Shown: positions 32,932 to 38,140 of the stretch, piece after piece
How positions within the stretch are numbered: position 1 is the first letter of the stretch
Layout of the letters: every line of letters starts with the position of its first letter
Assembly (NCBI GenBank): GCA_026391195.1
Contig: JAPLEI010000093.1
Coordinates: 1 to 38,140, forward strand
DNA: 38,140 nt
Direction of reading: 5' to 3'
Source: Bacteroidota bacterium
GTDB taxonomy: Bacteria > Bacteroidota > Bacteroidia > Chitinophagales > Chitinophagaceae
Position numbers and translations under genes: made by a program
The notes under the pieces: model-generated
What the model was told of the DNA's origin: nothing
The model's input: only the letters and a program-made list of their open reading frames with translations
The model's database searches: none

Positions 32932-34236
32932 CTATTGGGTATTTGTAGCGCTTTTATACACTTTGCCACCTTTCATCACAAATGCCACTTTTTCTAACAG
33001 CTGGATATTTTCTAGGGGGTTACCCTTAACCGCAATCAAGTCGGCCCAGAAGCCCGGCTGAATGGCTCCCGCCGAGTTAGATAAACCCAGTAGTTCGGCT
33101 GCATTTGTAGTGGCTGTTTGTATTGCCTGCAGGGGCGACATGCCATAAGAAACTAGTAAACTAAAGTCTCTGGCCTGGGGTAGTTTCCAGTCGTAACCAC
33201 CGATATCCGTTCCATACGCAATGGGAACGCCTGCTTTCAGGGCTTTTTCGAAAAGCGCTTTTTCTCCTTTAGCAAACAACAGGTTGATGGAATTACCGGC
33301 GGCAGCTCTTCCTTCGGCAACGTATTCATTCACATAAATAGTAGGAACCCAAAATATTTTTTTCGCTGCCATCAGTTGCATGCATTCGTCGTCCATACCA
33401 AAACCATGTTCTATGCTTGCGGCACCGGCCTGAATAGAGGCGAGAATTCCATCGCGGGTAATGGCATGTGATGCCAGTTTTTTACGACTGCGCAGGGTTT
33501 CATCGCCTACCGCCATAATTTCATCCGTAGTAAAATTGGGCAGGCTTCTGAAAGTACCGTTGGGTAATTGATAATAACCGCGGTCGGCATAAATCTTTAT
33601 CCAATCGGCTCCTCTTTCAATTTGCTGGCGAGTGGCTCTTCTTGCTTCATCTGCGCCTGTAATTTCCTGCACACCTTTTGGCATCGTTAATTCTGATGCA
33701 TACTCCGATGATTTGATGGCGTAATGCCCTGTGGTATTAATAGCAAGGGTAGCCACCTGCATGTGAGGTCCTGGAATCTCTTCGCGATTGATGGCTTTTT
33801 TTAAATCTACATCCGCATAACCGGCCCCTTCGGTACCCAGGTCGCGAATGGTAGTGAAGCCATTCAGTAAAGATTGGCGGCAGCTATTTACAGCCCGAAT
33901 GGTTCGGTACGCGATCGATTCCTTTAATATTTGCGCATCATAATCTTCACTGGTGATATCCCCCTGTAACAGAACATGGGTATGGCAATCTATTAATCCT
34001 GGCAATATCGTATAGTTGCTTAAATCGATAACGGTGTCGGGTTTTTCTGTAAACTGATTAGCCGGCACTACCGAAACGATTCGTTGGTTTTTAACCAAAA
34101 TTACCTGTTGGGAAAGCAGTTTGCCAGTTTGTACATTCAACACTTGCCCGCATCGAATGGCAATGCTGGATTGGCTGTATCCTGTTAGCAGCACAAACAG
34201 GACCGGAATAAGTAACGAAAGTTTTTTAAATTGCAT
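32932..34236 (-). CDS. Exported amidohydrolase (imidazolonepropionase/prolidase-like)
   Basis: This is a metal-dependent hydrolase of the amidohydrolase superfamily, 434 residues, with a Sec signal peptide (hydrophobic 8–20, cut near GYSQS), so it is probably periplasmic. The metal ligands are visible: HTH at about 85–87 in LIDCHTHV, the carboxylated-lysine candidate in ADWIKIYADRG, histidines in LASHAI and SIEHGFG, and the last Asp in AYGTDIGG. The C-terminal AGAIQPGFWADLIAVKGNPLENI is the family's beta-sandwich signature. The substrate cannot be set; related secreted proteins act on Xaa-Pro peptides or similar amides. It heads the minus-strand series and is divergent from the DUF748 gene by about 60 bp. 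Confidence 0.87.
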   Translation of the reverse strand: MQFKKLSLLIPVLFVLLTGYSQSSIAIRCGQVLNVQTGKLLSQQVILVKNQRIVSVVPANQFTEKPDTVIDLSNYTILPGLIDCHTHVLLQGDITSEDYDAQILKESIAYRTIRAVNSCRQSLLNGFTTIRDLGTEGAGYADVDLKKAINREEIPGPHMQVATLAINTTGHYAIKSSEYASELTMPKGVQEITGADEARRATRQQIERGADWIKIYADRGYYQLPNGTFRSLPNFTTDEIMAVGDETLRSRKKLASHAITRDGILASIQAGAASIEHGFGMDDECMQLMAAKKIFWVPTIYVNEYVAEGRAAAGNSINLLFAKGEKALFEKALKAGVPIAYGTDIGGYDWKLPQARDFSLLVSYGMSPLQAIQTATTNAAELLGLSNSAGAIQPGFWADLIAVKGNPLENIQLLEKVAFVMKGGKVYKSATNTQ

Positions 34237-34295
34237 GCTGTAAGGTACTAATTTTACCCAATTAGTTATAAAAAATCCCCGATATTTAGTTGGTT

Positions 34296-36533
34296 ATGTT
34301 CAACTGGAAAAGAATTGTTTTATTTATTATTTCATCCCTGATTGCCCTGGTAATATTGGCAGCTATTTTTATATCTCCCATTGCGAAATATGTGATTGAA
34401 AAGTACAGCGAGCAGTATACCGGCAGGTTGATAAATATGAATTATTTTCGGATTAATTTATTCAATGGGGATATTAATATTCAGGGTCTCCGGATTTATG
34501 AAAAAGGTAGAAAGGGAATTTTTATAAGTGTGGGTGAAATCAATTCCCGGGTTTCTCTTTTACGGATGTTCTATAGCAACTACCTGATAAAAAAATTAAC
34601 CATCGACCGACCGGTTATCCGTATTGCGCAAAAAGGTAATCGATTTAATTATGATGATTTAATAGAGCGGTTTTTACAGGATACCACTCCCCCCAATCCC
34701 GGCGATAAACCTCCTGCCTATTGGGTTCGTCAACTTTCTGTAAACGATGCAACCCTGGTATATACCAATAACAAGCCGGCGGTTTCGGTAAAATTGATCA
34801 ACACTTTTGCTGAAGTAAGAGATATTGCCTGGGATGATCCTACTTACCATGCTAAACTATCCACTCGTTTAGAAACAGGGGGTAACGCAATAGCAACGCT
34901 GGATTTCAATAGTAAGAACCTGCAATATTTTCTAGAAGGCGATGTGCAGCAGTTCAATATCAACTGGATGTATCCCTACTTGAAAGATTATATGAAGGTG
35001 AATGAGTTAAGGGGGATCGTTGGCGGTAAGTTCAAATGGTCGGGAAATGGTAACCGACCCCTGGATATTGCTTTGTCTGGCACATTGGCAGCAGAAAAAT
35101 TTGCCATCGTAGACGAGTCCGGAGAGTTATTAACGGCAGCCGAGCAAATGGCAGTAAAAATTGATACCATCAATACGGCCCGCAACCGCTATGAGTTTGC
35201 TTATATCAATATGAGTCGACCCTTTATTCGGCTTACCATGTACGACAAAGGGTTTAATTATGAGCGCATTTTTACAACGCCTTCCTCTGTTAGTGGTGAT
35301 ACTTCTTCCTTGGTTTATTCTAACATTTTTTTAATGATGGCCGGATATATTCAAGATCTGGTGAAGCAGTATGACATGAATGAGTATAAGGTAAACCGGT
35401 TGAGTATATCGGGCGGACAGTGTGTGTTTACCGATTATACCCGCGGCGATCGTTTTCGATATGTGTTGGATTCCGTTTTGTTAACCAGTGAGCGTATTAA
35501 TAGTCAGAGTGATTTTTTAAACTTTGCAGTAAGTTCCCGCTTGAATACATCCGGAAAGATGAAGGGAACCCTTAAAGTAAACCCGAAAAATTATAGAGAC
35601 ATTATAATTGATGCCAGCATCAGTGATCTGCTGATTACTGATTTCAATCCTTACTTTAAATATTATGTGGCTACTCCTTTCCAAAATGGAAAAATTAAAT
35701 ATGTAAATGTTACTTCGGTTCTTAATAACGAGTTAAACAGTAAAAACACCTTAGATATTGAGCGGGTGAAAACCGGTAAAAAAGTAAAAAATGCTACCGC
35801 TATGAATTTGCCCGTTCCGCTGGCTGTTTCCTTGCTGAAAGACGTAAAGGGAAATATTCATCTGGATATTCCTGTAAAGGGAAGCCTAGACGATCCTAAA
35901 TTTCGCTGGGGAAAAGTGGTTTGGCAGGTAGTAAAAAATTTAATTGTAAAAGCAGCCACTGCCCCTTTTCGCTTAATTGCCAATTTATTTGGCGGTAAGG
36001 AGGAAGATTTTAAAGAAGTGTATTTTGAATATGTTCAGCTAGGCATCGACCCCAAACAGCGGAAAGTGCTCGACAATCTTTGTAAGGTGTTTCAGCAGAA
36101 GCCCGAAATGAAGATGGAGTTGATTCAGGAAACAAACTTCGAGGATGAGGCATCTGTACTTGCAGTAAATGAAACGAAGAAAAAATTTCTTCAAATGCCT
36201 GCAGGGGGTGTGATGACTGCTGAAATAAAAACTCGTTTGGATAGTTTACCTGAAACCGATTCTTTGTTTGTTAAGTTTGTTAATCAGCGGGTAACCGGAC
36301 AAACCGACTTACATTCTACAGAAGAAAAATGTGTTCGTATCATGGGTAAGGAAAGCCTGAGTAAGTGGGTGGGGGAAGTGATGGAAAGAAGAAATCAGGC
36401 GGTAGTAAATTATCTCCGTACCGAAAAGCAATTGCCCGATAATCGATATGTGATTAAAAATGCAAAACCCGATATGCAACTGCAGCGGAGTGCCCCGCCT
36501 AAGTACATTATCAATTTGTCGGCAGGGGAATAA
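34296..36533 (+). CDS. DUF748/AsmA-like membrane-anchored protein
   Basis: The 745-residue protein has one N-terminal membrane helix at about 5–28 and a long periplasmic body rich in beta structure, typical of AsmA/DUF748 proteins thought to span or bridge the envelope and, in some cases, move lipids. Family traits are FNGDINIQGLRIYEK near the N-terminus, LTIDRPVIRIAQKGNRFNYDDLI, ISDLLITDFNPYFKYYVATPF in the middle, and a conserved-looking tail with VYFEYVQLGIDPKQRKVLDNL. I start at ATG 34296, since the TTG at 34290 is six bases earlier and unlikely. Its last base is 2 bp from the end of the convergent sulfatase gene. Function in this organism is unknown. Confidence 0.75.
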   Translation: MFNWKRIVLFIISSLIALVILAAIFISPIAKYVIEKYSEQYTGRLINMNYFRINLFNGDINIQGLRIYEKGRKGIFISVGEINSRVSLLRMFYSNYLIKKLTIDRPVIRIAQKGNRFNYDDLIERFLQDTTPPNPGDKPPAYWVRQLSVNDATLVYTNNKPAVSVKLINTFAEVRDIAWDDPTYHAKLSTRLETGGNAIATLDFNSKNLQYFLEGDVQQFNINWMYPYLKDYMKVNELRGIVGGKFKWSGNGNRPLDIALSGTLAAEKFAIVDESGELLTAAEQMAVKIDTINTARNRYEFAYINMSRPFIRLTMYDKGFNYERIFTTPSSVSGDTSSLVYSNIFLMMAGYIQDLVKQYDMNEYKVNRLSISGGQCVFTDYTRGDRFRYVLDSVLLTSERINSQSDFLNFAVSSRLNTSGKMKGTLKVNPKNYRDIIIDASISDLLITDFNPYFKYYVATPFQNGKIKYVNVTSVLNNELNSKNTLDIERVKTGKKVKNATAMNLPVPLAVSLLKDVKGNIHLDIPVKGSLDDPKFRWGKVVWQVVKNLIVKAATAPFRLIANLFGGKEEDFKEVYFEYVQLGIDPKQRKVLDNLCKVFQQKPEMKMELIQETNFEDEASVLAVNETKKKFLQMPAGGVMTAEIKTRLDSLPETDSLFVKFVNQRVTGQTDLHSTEEKCVRIMGKESLSKWVGEVMERRNQAVVNYLRTEKQLPDNRYVIKNAKPDMQLQRSAPPKYIINLSAGE

Positions 36534-36535
36534 GC

Positions 36536-38098
36536 TTATTTTACTGGTGCTGCCGGATTCGTATCATCATATTGCTTTTGCAGCGCAATTAGTTCCTTTT
36601 CTAAATTTTTCTGTATCGATTCGAATGCTGGAATATTAAAAAGATTCTTTTGTTCTTCGGGGTCGTTTAATAAATCGTATAGCTGCCATTCGTTCACGGT
36701 GTAAAAATGAATCAGTTTATACCGTGCTGTTCTTACACCAATATGTTGCAAAACGGTATGCGCTCCATTGAACTCATAAAAATGGTAGTATACACTTTTT
36801 CGGGGTAGTTGGTATTGGGGGTTGGTAAGCAGTGGTAACAGACTGATGCCATGCATATCTTTCGGTGCTGGTATACCGGCTACTTCTAGCAGGGTGGGGG
36901 CATGGTCTATATTTTGCGTAAGTTGATTGCAAATGGTTCCGGGGGCAATTTTACCAGGCCAGCGAATCAGCAGGGGCGTTTTCATGGATACATCATACAT
37001 CCATCTTTTATCGAACCAACCATTTTGACCTAAATAAAAACCCTGATCGGAAGTGTACATAACAAGTGTATTGGCAGCAAGTCCGGTTGAATCGAGGTAA
37101 TTCAATACTTTCCCCACATTTTCGTCTATGGAAGCAACACAAGCCAGATAGTCCTGCATGTACCATTGGTATTTTAATGTAAGCAGCGCTTTTCCGGTAG
37201 GTCTTTCTTTGCGGATGATTTCTCCTCTTTCGGCATAGATTTTTTTAATCTGCTCCCGTTCATTGGCGGGAATGGTTTTCATGATACTATAGTAATATTT
37301 TTCCTCAGCTGCCGAGGGTTTTAGTTCGGGAATATCTTGTAAATAGGCAGGGTCTACTTTTAAATCACTCGCTAGTTCTAGGTGTTCCAGAATCCGCATG
37401 GTTTGTAAACGCCAGGCAGATCCCCGGTTGCTGGTATCTGCATATAGGGTAGGGGGTTCGGGAAATTGTTGATGATGGAACCGTTGGATGTTGGCTAATG
37501 TAGGAAGAAAGTAACGATGCGGCGCTTTATGATTCAACATCAGAAAGAATGGTTTGTTGGGGTTTCTGTCTTCCCGCATCCATCGAATGGCGTCCTCCGA
37601 AATCAGGTTGGTTGCATAGCCATGTTGGGTAACCGTATCTCCGTTTTGGGTGATCATTTTCGGCTCGTAATAGATGCCTTGCCCCGGCAACACATGCCAG
37701 TAATCGAATCCGGTGGGTTTACTTACCAGATGCCACTTTCCCACCAAAGCGGTTTGGTATCCTTTTTCTTGTAATAGCTTCGGTAAGGTTCTTTGTGCGC
37801 CATTAAACACCGAATTGTTATCGGTGAATCCATTTTTGTTAGAATGCAATCCGGTTAAAAAAGTGGCTCTGGAAGGGCCACATAATGAATTGCCCACCAT
37901 CGCCCGGGTAAATCGAACTCCCTCTTGGGCAATTCTGTCTATCTGGGGCGTTTGTATAAGAGAACGGTTGTAGGCACTAATGGCATTCGCATCATGGTCG
38001 TCGCTCATGATTACAATAATATTGGGTGTGGCTTGCTGAGCTACAACAGCTACTGCACACCATAGTAAACCCGAAAAAATACCCAACGTTTTTTTCAT
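36536..38098 (-). CDS. Exported sulfatase, arylsulfatase type I
   Basis: This hydrolyses sulfate esters, probably on a host or environmental glycan. The 520-residue protein has a signal peptide (cut near VVAQQ). The formylglycine motif is Cys73-G-P-S-Arg77 in NSLCGPSRATFLTG, to be oxidised by an FGE or anSME enzyme encoded elsewhere. Metal and substrate residues are visible: MSDDHD at 31–36, VGKWHL, NHKAPH, and SDQGFYLGQNGWFDKRWMYD in the C-terminal half. The DKRWMY string recalls N-acetylglucosamine-6- or iduronate-type sulfatases, but the subfamily is not certain. It is a single gene here, convergent with the DUF748 gene. The susCD pairs are 20 kb away, so there is no evidence that they serve the same substrate. 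Confidence 0.92.
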   Translation of the reverse strand: MKKTLGIFSGLLWCAVAVVAQQATPNIIVIMSDDHDANAISAYNRSLIQTPQIDRIAQEGVRFTRAMVGNSLCGPSRATFLTGLHSNKNGFTDNNSVFNGAQRTLPKLLQEKGYQTALVGKWHLVSKPTGFDYWHVLPGQGIYYEPKMITQNGDTVTQHGYATNLISEDAIRWMREDRNPNKPFFLMLNHKAPHRYFLPTLANIQRFHHQQFPEPPTLYADTSNRGSAWRLQTMRILEHLELASDLKVDPAYLQDIPELKPSAAEEKYYYSIMKTIPANEREQIKKIYAERGEIIRKERPTGKALLTLKYQWYMQDYLACVASIDENVGKVLNYLDSTGLAANTLVMYTSDQGFYLGQNGWFDKRWMYDVSMKTPLLIRWPGKIAPGTICNQLTQNIDHAPTLLEVAGIPAPKDMHGISLLPLLTNPQYQLPRKSVYYHFYEFNGAHTVLQHIGVRTARYKLIHFYTVNEWQLYDLLNDPEEQKNLFNIPAFESIQKNLEKELIALQKQYDDTNPAAPVK

Positions 38099-38140
38099 GC
38101 GTATAAATTATAATCGGTTAAGCCGTTTCAATTTAGTAAG
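38099..38140. other. Window end, upstream of the sulfatase
   Basis: The last 42 bases are the region just upstream of the sulfatase start on the minus strand. No gene, terminator or clear promoter can be supported in them. Confidence 0.5.

Noticed and set aside
1-38140. CRISPR arrays, tRNA or rRNA genes, prophage, insertion sequences, restriction or defence systems
   Set aside because: No regularly spaced repeats, clover-leaf sequences, transposase or integrase motifs, or defence-type proteins were seen on either strand.

Overview
This is an ordinary chromosomal window from a member of the Bacteroidota, most likely a Chitinophagaceae-type bacterium (the phylum is well supported, the family is inference). 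The evidence is two SusC/SusD outer-membrane uptake pairs, the gliding-motility genes gldE and gldD, the conserved neighbourhood HU–TPR–RNase G beside mutY–gldE–gldD, a RicT (PSP1) gene beside holB, a DUF3109 gene, a DUF7033 gene, AT-rich intergenic DNA and few Shine-Dalgarno sites. I see no phage, integrase, transposase, CRISPR array, tRNA or rRNA. LAYOUT. 1–6.5 kb: the 3' end of an M3 oligoendopeptidase, then a minus-strand housekeeping series of ricT, holB, a secreted glutathione peroxidase, a ComF-type phosphoribosyltransferase and radA. 6.5–17.3 kb: two tandem plus-strand susC–susD pairs, each with an AT-rich leader of about 0.6 kb and an intrinsic terminator after each susD. 17.3–20.3 kb: minus-strand HU, TPR protein, a 31-residue COX24/mS38-type ribosomal-like protein and RNase G. 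20.5–27.0 kb: plus-strand mutY, gldE, gldD, DUF3109, a LutB-like Fe-S protein and a DUF7033 protein. 27.0–34.2 kb: minus-strand amidohydrolase, the carB C-terminal half, comEC, purH and an EamA transporter. 34.3–38.1 kb: a DUF748/AsmA-like membrane protein convergent with a sulfatase. HOW THE GENES FIT TOGETHER. The SusC/D pairs import an unknown ligand, since no glycosidase, regulator or protease lies beside them. GldD/GldE imply gliding and/or a type IX secretion system. RadA, HolB, MutY, HU and ComEC form a DNA-maintenance and uptake theme scattered through the window. POINTS OF INTEREST. Three housekeeping genes are structurally abnormal. radA is frameshifted by a 52-bp tandem duplication that removes its last 31 residues. 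purH is frameshifted by an apparent deletion of about 45 bp at its AFGG region. carB is present only as a clean, intact C-terminal half. The first two could be real mutations or assembly errors, and the third looks like gene fission. Other notable items are the tiny mS38-like gene, a delta-prime subunit without zinc-binding cysteines, a terminator-like hairpin in the second susC leader, and REP-like palindromes after ricT. I found no convincing undescribed biological system.
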